A stretch of 64,000 bases of DNA from Progne subis subis (taxonomy: Eukaryota > Chordata > Aves > Passeriformes > Hirundinidae), in assembly GCA_022316685.1 (NCBI GenBank), contig JAKJHU010001514.1:1-64000 (forward strand). The letters are read 5' to 3'. Positions 23,315-32,954 of the stretch are shown here, piece by piece. Position numbers and translations under genes: made by a program. The stretch's first letter is position 1. Every line of letters starts with the position of its first letter. The notes beneath the pieces are model-generated. The model was not told where the DNA came from. It saw nothing but the letters and a program-made list of their open reading frames with translations, and ran no database searches.

Positions 23315-24159
23315 GTGCCGGCAAGGCAGCCGGCATAGCCTTTGGTGGCAGTGGGGGGTCACAGCCCCAGCGCCCCTGCACCAGCCCCAGAGCTGCCACT
23401 TGCTACCTCCAGGTGAGCCTGAGGACACTCTGCAGTGGGCAGCATCAGCTCCTGAGCCTGCACTTGCCTGCCCTTGAGCCTCCCTGGGCAAAGGGCAAAT
23501 CGGGCAGGGACGGGACTGCAGGGAGCGGCCATGGCCTCACTCTTGGGCAATCCACAGCCAGCACCAGGCAGCCCCTGCCTGCAGCATGGCGCAGGCACGG
23601 CCACACGGGCACAGCCACACAGGCTGGGCCCTGTGGCCGCCCAAGTCATTTCCTCCCCATCAACTGCTGCCAGGCACCAGGCTGCTGTGAAGCGCTGGAC
23701 AGGCTGCTCTTGCAGCGGGGCTGCCCTGGCCAGGTGCAAAGTCACAGTTCCACGTGGTTGCCCCATCCCTGCTTGTGCTGGTTCTTTTGAGAGACCCAGA
23801 TGAGCGTCGATGGCAAAAGGCACCGCGCTTGCCCTCAGTCCCGGTGCATATCATGGCTTGATTCTGGGCTCCTGCCCTGCCGGCCGCAGCTCTTCCTTAG
23901 CTCCTTCCCCGTCCCCACCGGTGCCAGAGAGACAGAGCTGCCGGCAGTCGCAGGGCTTTTTCCCAGAGCGGGTAAGGGCCTAGAGGCAGGTCCAAGCCAC
24001 TCCCCGATCAGGGAGAAGGTGGGAGTGGAACAGAGTTGGGTTCCATTCCAGCCTGGGCGATGGGCGCAGTGAAGCAGGGACAAACAAGGTGCTCCACTTT
24101 CCAAGGGGAACAGGGAAGAAAACATCCCAAACACCAAGATCAAAAGGAAACACATTATC
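23315..24159 (-). repeat. gene unit C, distal (downstream) part
   Basis: Start of the third unit. Homology to units A and B is continuous until the ATTATC target site at 24154-24159, where the solo LTR with nested ERV5 begins; the unit resumes at 32592. No gene lies in this part. Confidence 0.9.
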
Positions 24160-24323
24160 TGTGGAGAGATTGTCTGAGGCATGGCTGTAAAGTAAATGCC
24201 ATGCTGCAAAGTAAAGGCAATAAGAAGATCTGACTTGTTATGGTTTAGCGGAGAACATGCAGGACGACGTGACAAACAGCACGGATACTGCGTCCTTGTA
24301 CAGAGAAGTTTCAAAATAACAAG

Positions 24324-25017
24324 TGTATCTGGTTTTTTCCCGCTCCGGGCGGGAGAGGACCTCTGGCTAGCTCGGTCAACACAGATACAGATGTTTCCAG
24401 TTCGCTTCGGCTTCGGCTTAGCAGTTAGACCCCGTATGTTGAGACAGTCAACAGCAGCAGAAGAGAAAAGGCTGGCTCTCAGCTTAGCAGGTTAAAAGAT
24501 GTTTATTAGCTCCAGAGTTGAGAAGCAGAGAGCTCCGAGCTCAGAGGCGAGAGCTCAGAGGCTGGGAGCTGAGCGAGGAGCGAGGAGCTGCTCGGAGAGA
24601 GCTGCTGGGAGAGAGAGTTCGAATCTCCCTCCTCTCCCTTATAAGCGGGGGAGGGGTTCCAGGGAGGATACAACAAGACAACAAATCAGGGGATCCAGGG
24701 GGTAACAAGGTGTGCCCACCCCCAAGCCTCGGACCAACCACCTCCAGAGGAAAAGAATTCCCCAGGCTACCTATCCACCCGAAGCCCTCTCCCTGAGGTT
24801 TCGCAATCTGGGAGGGACCCCTGGAGTGATAGACAGGCTGCCCCGGAGTGAGGGGGGGCAGAGGGATGTTACATGCTATGTGAGGAGTGGGATGATTGAC
24901 ACAAAACACCTTATTATACAGACGACACAAAAGGGATACAAAATTGGGGATACAGTGAAATGAACCATAACATAAACTTCTTACAAAAACCTAATAAAAC
25001 AGTTCTGCACCACCACA
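24324..25017 (-). repeat. 3' LTR of ERV5
   Basis: 694 bp, viral-strand ends TGTGGTGGTG...GATACA. Contains the TATAAG promoter motif (about 24638) and AATAAA (about 24501) of the 5' copy. Confidence 0.95.
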
Positions 25018-25034
25018 TCTCCCCCTTTTTTGTT

Positions 25035-25424
25035 TTAATAACAGGAGGAGGGCTGGAATGGAGGAGGATGATATTTAAAGTCCGGGTAACTCTCAGTGAG
25101 CCACTCTGGCTGAGTGGGCCACTCCATCTGAGGTTCTTCTTCTGGGTGTCTCCTGTCTTCTGGGTTTTCCTCCAGTTCCATGTTTTCCTCCCATCCAGGC
25201 ACAGATGATACAGCAACTTGGTTCACAGAGGGGGCATGTGTGGTGCTAGAAATTAGTCTACTTAACATTTTTTTGATGATACCAAATCCAATTAAAATTA
25301 ACAGAATAACAAACAAAAACAACAAAACTGATTTCAAAATTGAACCCACCCAGCCCGAAATTCCCCAGTCCCCAAACAATCCATTCAGCCAGTCACCAGT
25401 TTCTCTCTTGATGTCATTCACCAT
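25035..25424 (-). CDS. env: ERV5 env remnant: transmembrane anchor and tail, 129 aa
   Basis: Short frame from ATG at 25424. Residues about 10-30 (DWLNGLFGDWGISGWVGS) resemble the membrane-proximal part of an alpharetrovirus-type TM subunit; residues about 30-55 form a strong hydrophobic helix (SVLLFLFVILLILIGFGII), followed by an acidic, Pro-rich cytoplasmic tail. There is no surface subunit, cleavage site, fusion peptide or CX6CC motif. Its ATG overlaps the stop of the preceding short frame. It could be a relic or a small membrane protein; expression is unknown. Confidence 0.6.
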   Translation of the reverse strand: MVNDIKRETGDWLNGLFGDWGISGWVGSILKSVLLFLFVILLILIGFGIIKKMLSRLISSTTHAPSVNQVAVSSVPGWEENMELEENPEDRRHPEEEPQMEWPTQPEWLTESYPDFKYHPPPFQPSSCY

Positions 25425-25618
25425 GTCTCAGATGTTCTGGCTGGCTTTGTGGCCTGCCCCATTGCCCTGGTGGCTTTGGACTGGGGCACCAACCATCTGG
25501 AGACAGGTGCAGTGAGACTGGCAAGCAGGAGGATGCTGAGGAGCAGGTGGAACTTCCTCAGCACTGGGGACTGGCACTGGACAGGTTCTGCCAGAAACAA
25601 AAGAACTAAAACAAACAA
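25418..25618 (-). pseudogene. env: ERV5 env 5' remnant: leader peptide region
   Basis: A 66-residue frame starting [15 protein letters not shown], a signal-peptide-like leader, overlapping the end of pol by a few bases, as env does in ERV1/ERV2. It stops (TGA) right at the ATG of the anchor fragment. The body of the surface subunit is deleted between the two fragments. Confidence 0.55.
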
Positions 25619-28578
25619 TTAGCATTCGAGCAGGGGTCATTCATGAAAGCGAAACCATCCTGGGAAAAATCTTCCCTCCTTTTCCTCCTAAAAGCTGCCT
25701 GAGTAACCTGTGGCAGTTTCTTTTTCTCCCCTGAGACCTTCGGGACATAGGGCCTCACCCATTTTGATGGTAACCATCTCGGCCCCATGGGGGTGGACAC
25801 GCAAGCGTACCCACGGCCCCACGTGACTAAATCATGAGGTCCCTCTGTCCTTCCAGTTTCAGGGTCCCGGACCATGACTGGTGGCCGCTCTTTGATGTTT
25901 AGCTGAGGGTTTGCCCCAAAATGACGAACGATCGGAGGGTTTAAAAACTCAAAGGTGCTGTTTAAAAAATTCAAAGTGAATAGAGCCCTGGCCAATCGAG
26001 TCTGTGGTGTTTCTGTTTTCAACACCGGTTGTTGTTGGTTGAGGACCCTTTTGATTTCCCTGTGGGTCCTCTCCACCACTGCTTGGCCTGTCGGGGAGTG
26101 AGGGATACCTGTTTTATGTCCCACTCCCCATTGCTGCAGGAAGCTGCAGAATTCCTTGGAACGGTACGCTGGGCCATTATCAGTTTTTAATTCTTTTGGG
26201 ATGCCCATGAAGGAGAAAGCCTGGATGAGGTGTTTAATTGCATCCGAGGTCTTCTCCCCTGTGTGGGCGGAAGCGAAAACTGCACCGGAGAAAGTGTCCA
26301 CCGACACGTGCACATATTTAGATCGGCCGAATTGGGGGATATGTGTCACGTCAGTCTGCCACAGCTCACAGCTGTTCAGACCTCTGGGGTTCACTCCCGC
26401 ACTTAAGGTGGGGAGTGCATGCTGGTTACAGGAGGGACACGTAGCTACAATTGCCTTAGCCTGTTCCCGGGTGATGTGAAACCGGCGAACAAGGCCAGGT
26501 GCGTTCTGATGGTGAAGCTGATGGCTGAGCTTTGCCTGCTCAAAAATGCTTGGCAATGGGGCCATCGCTGCAGGAGCAGCAAGAGCATCAGCCCTTCTGT
26601 TCCCCTCAGCTATGAAACCTGGCAAATCGGTGTGTGATCTCGTATGCATCACAAAAAATGGCTGCTCTCTGTGGGAGACAAGCTTAACAAGCTTAGAAAG
26701 CAGCTCAAACAGTGCTGTGTTAGACACTTCCTCCAGTATGGCCTGATCTGCCCTCGATACCACCCCCGCTACATAAGCGGAGTCCGTTACTAAATTGAAG
26801 GGTTCGGGGAACCTTTCAAAAGCCCTGACAACAGCGGCCAACTCAGCAACCTGAGGTGATCCCTCCACCTCGGCAACATCTGCCTCCCACTGCTGAGTCT
26901 GAGGGTCCTTCCAAGTCATGACTGACTTGTGGGACCTTCCGGACGCGTCCGTGAAAACTGTCAGGGCCTCTAAAGGCTTCCTGCTCCGAACATCTTTCAA
27001 ATTCAGTGTGAATTTGGCATCCTGATTAAAAATTTTGTGGGCTGGCCGATGAATTGAGATTTGCCCAGTGAAGGAATCTAGAGCAAACTGCAGTGCTTCG
27101 TTTTCCTGAAGCAGGTGTTCTAACATTGCCTTTGTAATTTGGCCCGATCTTAATCCAATTGGAATGTGAATGCATTCAAAATCACACCCGGCCAATTCCC
27201 TGATCCGGACTCTGGCTTTTCGGATCAGTTCAGCCACCAGTTCCTGTGGACGTGTCATTCTCTTGGACCTTTGATGGCTGAGAAAGACCCATTCTATGAT
27301 TAGAAGCGGGTCCTCTCTGCCCTGGTCCTTTTTGATGTTATTTCTCCATTGGAAAATGACTCCATGTAGGTGTGGCAATTTCCCCATTATTATAAATTTG
27401 AAAGGCAGGTCCGGATCACACCGGTGGGCCTGCCGAGTGGACATGAGATGCTGTACCTTTTCCAGCGCCTCCTTCGCTTCCGGGGTTAGTTCCCTGGGAG
27501 AACTCAGCTCCTCTCCCCCTTTTAATAAATTGAAAAGAGGGGCTAGGTCCTCAGTTGTGAGGCCCAGCCAGGGTCTCACCCAATTCAATGCCCCACACAG
27601 TTGATGGACATCTGCAAGGGTCTGAATTCTGGCCTTGATTTCCAATTTCTGCGGCACAATGGTCCGCTTGCCAATTTCCAGCCCAAGGTACCTCCAAGGT
27701 GGCATCCTTTGAACTTTGTCTTCCTGCAGCTCGAACCCTGCAACAACCAATGCATTAATTGTCAGGTCAAGCGCGTGTGACAAGACATCATCGGTGGGGG
27801 CACACACAAGCACATCATCCATATAATGATGGATGATTGCTTTCTCTGCGGCTACGCGGACCGGGGACAGCAAGGAAGCCACATACCACTGGCAGATGAT
27901 AGGTGACACCTTCATCCCTTGGGGTAAAACCCTCCAATGGTAGCGTTTCCTCAGGGCCTCTCGGTTAATGGTGGGAACCGAGAATGCAAAACGTGGTGCG
28001 TCGTCAGGGTGTAGGGGAATATGGAAGAAACAATCTTTTATATCTATAACAGCCAATTTCCAATTTTGTGGGAGCATGGTCGGGGTAGGCATCCCAGGTT
28101 GAAGAGAGCCCATGTCTTCTATCACGTTGTTAATTTGTCTGAGATCCTGGAGGAGTCTCCACTTGTCTTTCCCCGGCTTCTGGATAACGAAAACCGGCGA
28201 ATTCCAAGGGCTGGTGGTCTCTACAATGTGACCCTTAGCTAACTGCTCCTCCACGAGCTCTTCGAGCGCCTTCAATTTCTGTTTTGAAAGCGGCCACTGT
28301 TCCACCCACACTGGCGAATCTGTTTTCCAATTCAGCTTGTGGGTAGGGCGCTCCTCAGCGACCGCTGCCCAAAAATCCTGTGGGGGGTCTGGGATGTCAA
28401 TCGTGACTCCCCACTGGGCCATCAGGTCTCTCCCCAACAAGGGTTCCCTATAATCCAAAACAAAAGGGCGTAAACTGGCCAATTGCCCTTTTGGCCCCTT
28501 AATTTGCACCACACTCTTTGATTGTTTGGCCAATTGCATTCCCCCTATTCCTTGCACGTGTCCTGCCACGTTTTCCAA
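25606..28578 (-). CDS. pol: ERV5 pol: intact protease C-terminus, RT, RNase H and integrase, 990 aa
   Basis: Open for 990 residues from the first in-frame ATG at 28578, which is inside the protease, so the natural product would begin further upstream by frameshifting from gag. Protease end motif GRDLMAQWG (49-57). [12 protein letters not shown] (123-132), VIDIKD with Asp179, YMDD 252-255. RNase H: Asp543, Glu579, Asp599, Asp664. Integrase: His686, His690, Cys714, Cys717, then Asp743, Asp800 and Glu836 with D-D35-E spacing. All catalytic residues are visible and no stop is present. Protease and RT share one frame here, unlike ERV1/ERV2, where a second frameshift separates them. Enzymatic activity is inferred, not shown. 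Confidence 0.93.
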   Translation of the reverse strand: MENVAGHVQGIGGMQLAKQSKSVVQIKGPKGQLASLRPFVLDYREPLLGRDLMAQWGVTIDIPDPPQDFWAAVAEERPTHKLNWKTDSPVWVEQWPLSKQKLKALEELVEEQLAKGHIVETTSPWNSPVFVIQKPGKDKWRLLQDLRQINNVIEDMGSLQPGMPTPTMLPQNWKLAVIDIKDCFFHIPLHPDDAPRFAFSVPTINREALRKRYHWRVLPQGMKVSPIICQWYVASLLSPVRVAAEKAIIHHYMDDVLVCAPTDDVLSHALDLTINALVVAGFELQEDKVQRMPPWRYLGLEIGKRTIVPQKLEIKARIQTLADVHQLCGALNWVRPWLGLTTEDLAPLFNLLKGGEELSSPRELTPEAKEALEKVQHLMSTRQAHRCDPDLPFKFIIMGKLPHLHGVIFQWRNNIKKDQGREDPLLIIEWVFLSHQRSKRMTRPQELVAELIRKARVRIRELAGCDFECIHIPIGLRSGQITKAMLEHLLQENEALQFALDSFTGQISIHRPAHKIFNQDAKFTLNLKDVRSRKPLEALTVFTDASGRSHKSVMTWKDPQTQQWEADVAEVEGSPQVAELAAVVRAFERFPEPFNLVTDSAYVAGVVSRADQAILEEVSNTALFELLSKLVKLVSHREQPFFVMHTRSHTDLPGFIAEGNRRADALAAPAAMAPLPSIFEQAKLSHQLHHQNAPGLVRRFHITREQAKAIVATCPSCNQHALPTLSAGVNPRGLNSCELWQTDVTHIPQFGRSKYVHVSVDTFSGAVFASAHTGEKTSDAIKHLIQAFSFMGIPKELKTDNGPAYRSKEFCSFLQQWGVGHKTGIPHSPTGQAVVERTHREIKRVLNQQQPVLKTETPQTRLARALFTLNFLNSTFEFLNPPIVRHFGANPQLNIKERPPVMVRDPETGRTEGPHDLVTWGRGYACVSTPMGPRWLPSKWVRPYVPKVSGEKKKLPQVTQAAFRRKRREDFSQDGFAFMNDPCSNANCLF

Positions 28579-29196
28579 GGCCCAACGTGACGGCCAGTGC
28601 TTAGCTGGAATTACAGTAACGTCCGCAGCCCGTGTCTAGGAGGCCTGTGATGTTAATGGCCTCATCACCCACCTGTAATTCACATCCCACCTGGGGTTTC
28701 ACTTCTGTGATGCTGTGCACAGGACAAGCTGTTGGTATGTTATCTTCTTCCAGTCGTTCCCAGGTGGGTATGATCTGGGCAACTATCTGCCCTTTAGGTA
28801 GGAATGTTGGTGGGTGAGTGCAGCGTAGCCAGAGAACGAATTTCCAGGATTGTTATCAAGTGTTCCTGGAAGAATTTCGATCTCTTTTGGGGTGTGTTTG
28901 CAGTCCCCCACAACGATGAGCTTACCTTTGACCCTTGGCCAGGTACCCTGCTCACTGTTGTCAACTGACACAAAATTCCAGTCGTCGTCTTTCAGGTGCA
29001 AACCCTCCGTGAGCTGCAACCTGTAGGGGGTATATTTAGAATTGGTTGTCAAAATCGGTTGTGTCATGTCATGATCCGTGTAAGTCATTTCCAGTGTGTT
29101 ATTTTTGCTTTGGCTCCCTTTCCCCTCCCCTCTTGCCCGGTCCACCCCATTTTTTTCCTCACGCAGGGTGGACCTGCGCTCTTTCACCAGTTTTTT
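28560..29196 (-). pseudogene. pro: ERV5 pro: dUTPase-like segment plus protease, two frame breaks
   Basis: The -1 frame opens at the slippery site and encodes a dUTPase-like segment to 28783. Homology (LPKGQIVAQIIP, a final dUTPase motif) then continues in a neighbouring frame from about 28830. The retropepsin active site LLDTG is reached at about 28635-28650, where a one-base insertion returns reading to the pol frame. Two small, mutually compensating shifts therefore sit in protease. They may be real or sequencing errors. Confidence 0.72.
29190..29196 (-). promoter_or_regulatory. gag-pro -1 frameshift slippery heptamer (ERV5)
   Basis: On the viral strand A AAA AAC in codons CAA AAA AAC, followed by TGG and the gag TGA stop. 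The pro-pol frame is at -1. Confidence 0.85.
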
Positions 29197-30284
29197 TGTG
29201 AGGGTTTAAACCCTCTCCCTTTTTCCCCTTCCCCTCCCCCTTTTTTGTTTTTGAGGTCCTCTAATTCTTTCTTGAGGGGGCATTTGGAAACCCAATGCCC
29301 GAAATTCCCGCACAAAAAACACTTCTGGGAGCTCTGAGCAGAAGACTTCTTCCCGGTGTTCGGTGTTTTTCGGGAATCTTCCGCTTCCAGGGCTGCAACT
29401 TGATGAGGTTTGGGCCGTGGACCTGTAGAACTCATTAAAGGAACTTTTACCTGACATACCTGAAGCATGTCTGGTAAGGTTGGTTTGGGGTTTAGGGGTA
29501 AACTTAAAATTGCAGCACGACATAAATCATTTGCATTTGAAAACGCAATCTCCGTTAAAACGTGTTCCCGAGCCATTTCATTTTTGACCTGAGCTTCAAT
29601 AGCTCGGGACAGTCTGCCTACAAAATCTGTGAAAGACTCCCTTTGGTCCTGCTTGATTTTCGAATATGAAATCGCAGGACCTTGTGTTTGCATGCTGAAG
29701 AATGCAGTCAGGGCTGTCTCTCTCACTACATGGAGGCACTGGACAGGAATGACCACTTGGTCAGTGGCTTCTGCCCACTGCCCCTCCCCAGCCAGGTGGT
29801 CTAGAGTGATGGGGTTTCCCTGAGCATCAGCTCTAGTGTTAACATTGTTGAGAAGCCCTGGTAAGGCATCCTGGAGCAGCTGTTTCCAAGCTGTGACCCA
29901 TAGGATATACTCCATTGGGTTCAAGAAACAAGAAAACAGGTACTTTAAATCAGCAGGCACCACCTCCTCTGCAGAGAGATCTGCTCTGAGAAGCCCCCTG
30001 AAATATGGCCCATCTGGGCCATATATCCTGTGAGCTTTGCAGATCTCTTTGATGGTGGCTCGGGGAAATGGATGGTACTCTGCCCTGTTGTTACCCCCCG
30101 CGGGCATTGCGGAAGGTAACAGGGGCAAGGGTGGGAATGGAGCAGGAGCCGGCAGCTGCATCTGCCCCTGTTCCCTGCTCGGGCACTTCTGGGTTTGAGG
30201 GAGCTGGGACGCCCGTGCCCTGAGGCACTTGGTTGCCTGGCAACAGCGTCCCTGCAGGGGGTGCGGTTTGCCCGGGGGGTGACG

Positions 30285-30745
30285 TCATTGAGGAGTGGGG
30301 GGGTGGGGGGGATCCCGGGGGAGCGGGCTCGAGCCCCTCCGGGGCGGGCGGCGGCGCGGCGGCTGCGGGGGGGAAGGGGTGCCGCAGTGCGCACGCGCAG
30401 GCACGGGGGGTTGGGGGGGGCAGCGCGGCGGCGGCGTGCGGCGCGGCCGGCCCGGCGCCGCGTGGGGCGGGGGGCGGGGCCGCGCGAGTCGGGGCCGGCA
30501 CCACGCGGGGTGGGGGCGGGGCCGCGCGGGTCGGGGCGGGGGGCGGACGGGGCGGGGCCGCGCCGCGCGGGGCAGGGGGGGGGCGGGGTCGCGCGGCAGG
30601 CACCCGACGTCACAGGGGTAAGGCGGGGCGGGGGAGGGGGGGCGGGGCGGGGCCGCGCCGTGCGGGCACCACGTCACCGGGGCAGGGAGGGGTGGGCGGC
30701 GCTGAGGGGGCGGGGGAGTCCCCTGCCATGCGGTCGCCGCCATCT
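30285..30745 (+). other. extreme GC-rich, G-run-rich tract in ERV5 gag
   Basis: About 460 bp with repeated runs of three or more G on the plus strand (GGGGCGGGGCCGCGC-like blocks), i.e. C-runs on the viral strand coding for Pro/Ala/Arg. Multiple G-runs with short loops give G-quadruplex potential on the strand antisense to the virus. Confidence 0.85.
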
Positions 30746-31664
30746 TGGGAGCCCCAAGAGGACCACGTGGCTTCAGACCCAGTTCCCCCCCCCACAGAAA
30801 AACGAACGCGGCATTTTTGAACGGGACACGGGGACCGGAGAAAGGAGGAGGGGGGAGGAGGAGGGGGAGAACACGTTTCTCGGCTGGGCTTTTCCTGCAC
30901 TCCCTTTTGAGACTGAATTGCCGAATTTACTTTTGTTGCTATAGTAAAATACTTTGTAGCTTTTTTGTCTCCAGTTCGAATGAGCCGAATTAATTCGTTT
31001 TCTACAGTGCCGCAGAAGTCGGCACTGCAGACTCTGTCGGGAGAAACTTGGGGAAAATGCAGATGAACCCAGCGAACAAAACTTCTTAACTCGCCGTTTG
31101 AGATTTTCAATTTGGCCTCGTTAACAACAGAAGCATAGTTATAATACAACCTTTTCTGAGCAACCGTTAGCTTTCCACCCATGTTTTGATACTAAGTTGC
31201 TTTTGAACCCAAACCCAGATGAAAAGCACTCCCCCCTGCTGACCCCGTTCGCTCAAAATCACAGGAGGTTTAACCCTTTAGCTGCGCAGCTATTTTTGGA
31301 GGATTTTTTCCTCCCCAATGGCTTCCCCCTCCCTCGGGGGAACCCTAAAACCAGTAAATATGTCCCGTTGTGGGTATACTTACCTGTTCCTGTGCCTGGG
31401 GGGTGCGTGGGTCTGGATGTTCTGCTGCAAGAAGGACTCCGGTCGGGGCCCCAAAGCTGCCCTTCTTTCCCCTGGAACTTGCCTTGTTTAAAAGTCAATT
31501 TCACAGGGGTGCGTGACGCCCAGAGACTGTTCTTCGGGCTAAATCAGCCCCAGTCCGTTCGCAGGGTCCGCCTCGTCTCCAGTGGACCCTGCGTGGGCGC
31601 CGGACGCTCTGTCTCCGTGGAGCCGTGTCCACGTGGTCGAAGCTGTTTCTGCCGGCGTGGTCCG

Positions 31665-31682
31665 CCCCGAGTTGGTGCGCCA
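31665..31682 (-). other. primer-binding site of ERV5
   Basis: Viral strand TGGCGCACCAACTCGGGG, two bases after the 5' LTR. It resembles, with mismatches, the lysine-tRNA class site (TGGCGCCCAAC...) seen in ERV2. Confidence 0.65.
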
Positions 31683-31684
31683 AA

Positions 31685-32379
31685 TGTATCTGGTTTTTTC
31701 CCGCTCCGGGCGGGAGAGGACCTCTGGCTAGCTCGGTCAACACAGATACAGATGTTTCCAGTTCGCTTCGGCTTCGGCTTAGCAGTTAGACCCCGTATGT
31801 TGAGACAGTCAACAGCAGCAGAAGAGAAAAGGCTGGCTCTCAGCTTAGCAGGTTAAAAGATGTTTATTAGCTCCAGAGTTGAGAAGCAGAGAGCTCCGAG
31901 CTCAGAGGCGAGAGCTCAGAGGCTGGGAGCTGAGCGAGGAGCGAGGAGCTGCTCGGAGAGAGCTGCTGGGAGAGAGAGTTCGAATCTCCCTCCTCTCCCT
32001 TATAAGCGGGGGAGGGGTTCCAGGGAGGATACAACAAGACAACAAATCAGGGGATCCAGGGGGTAACAAGGTGTGCCCACCCCCAAGCCTCGGACCAACC
32101 ACCTCCAGAGGAAAAGAATTCCCCCAGGCTACCTATCCACCCGAAGCCCTCTCCCTGAGGTTTCGCAATCTGGGAGGGACCCCTGGAGTGATAGACAGGC
32201 TGCCCCGGAGTGAGGGGGGGCAGAGGGATGTTACATGCTATGTGAGGAGTGGGATGATTGACACAAAACACCTTATTATACAGACGACACAAAAGGGATA
32301 CAAAATTGGGGATACAGTGAAATGAACCATAACATAAACTTCTTACAAAAACCTAATAAAACAGTTCTGCACCACCACA
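31685..32379 (-). repeat. 5' LTR of ERV5
   Basis: 695 bp. On the viral strand U3 carries CTTATAAG (31999-32006) as TATA box and AATAAA at 31862-31867 as polyadenylation signal. Almost identical to the 3' LTR. Confidence 0.95.
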
Positions 32380-32954
32380 AACAAGGATGTTGATCTGCAG
32401 AAATCATGTAGCTGTAACTACAAGGCTAACTGCAAAAAGAATGTGCATTGTGAAATAGCGAACCAATCAAGAGCTACAATTTTGTAATATGCATGAACTA
32501 ATTAACTGCACTATATCTGTACGCGAGCACATTAATAAATCTGAGACTTGTTGATCATGAGAGCATGAGGCTCGTCTCCCGTTCTTCCACAATTATCAAC
32601 CAAATGAACAGACTCTAACACCTGCTCCGACAAGGATGGGCAGCAGAGCGTTTGGACAAGCAGAGTGGGGCCGTAACTGTGTCCCTACCAAGCCTCCAAG
32701 CACTGGTCTATGGGTCAGCCCTGCAGGCATCTCTCTCAGAAGGATGTCAGTGGAAATGACAAAAACACCGGTCAGGGTTGCACGTGATACTTGCTCAGCC
32801 TCAGAGGACAAACAGGAGTTTAAAACGAGTCCTTGGGAATGGCCCAGCGTCCCCAGCCCATAGGCAAGCCCAGCACTGAGCCAGTTCCTGGGAAGAAAAG
32901 AGCCCTCTCCCAGCAGGAACACTGCCACAGTTCTTTGGGGGAATCCTAATTTAT

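Larger units (their letters stand above)
29184..31182 (-). pseudogene. gag: ERV5 gag with internal stop and frame change
   Basis: Starts MGGKLTVAQK at 31182 (myristoylation glycine). Matrix runs to about 30800 and carries a PSAP late-domain motif near 30700. An in-frame stop occurs at about 30610-30612 in the extremely GC-rich Pro-rich region; the same frame continues to 30091 and capsid is then in a second frame from 30161 or earlier to 29184. Capsid has a typical class II major homology-like stretch (QDQRESFTDFVGRL), and nucleocapsid has one knuckle CFLCGNFGHWVSKC. At least two defects lie in a region prone to sequencing error. Confidence 0.8.
24324..32379 (-). mobile_element. ERV5: complete, very young class II provirus
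   Basis: Minus-strand element with two LTRs of 694 and 695 bp that differ, by eye, only by one C in a C-run. It is flanked by a 6-bp duplication AACAAG (24318-24323 and 32380-32385). Order on the viral strand: 5' LTR, PBS, gag, dUTPase-like/protease, pol, small env remnant, 3' LTR. The pol frame is intact; gag and pro carry breaks and most of env is missing. The 6-bp duplication fits alpha/betaretroviruses. Confidence 0.95.
24160..32591 (+). mobile_element. solo LTR (about 370 bp) split by nested ERV5
   Basis: The two pieces are 24160-24323 and 32386-32591. Together they form one LTR starting TGTGGAGAGA and ending TTCTTCCACA, with an inverted terminal match TGTGG/CCACA. It is flanked by a perfect 6-bp duplication ATTATC (24154-24159 and 32592-32597) of the gene-unit sequence. 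A CCAAT motif and AATAAA (about 32532) put it in plus orientation. There is no internal retroviral sequence other than ERV5, so it is a solo LTR left by LTR-LTR recombination of an older provirus. Confidence 0.88.

Noticed and set aside
24499..24930. Frames inside the ERV5 LTRs
   Set aside because: Occur identically in both LTRs, overlap TATA and AATAAA, and match no LTR-encoded protein known to me.
30195..30944. Plus-strand Gly/Arg/Ala-rich frames in the ERV5 gag region
   Set aside because: Antisense to a C-run-rich viral spacer; pure composition effect.
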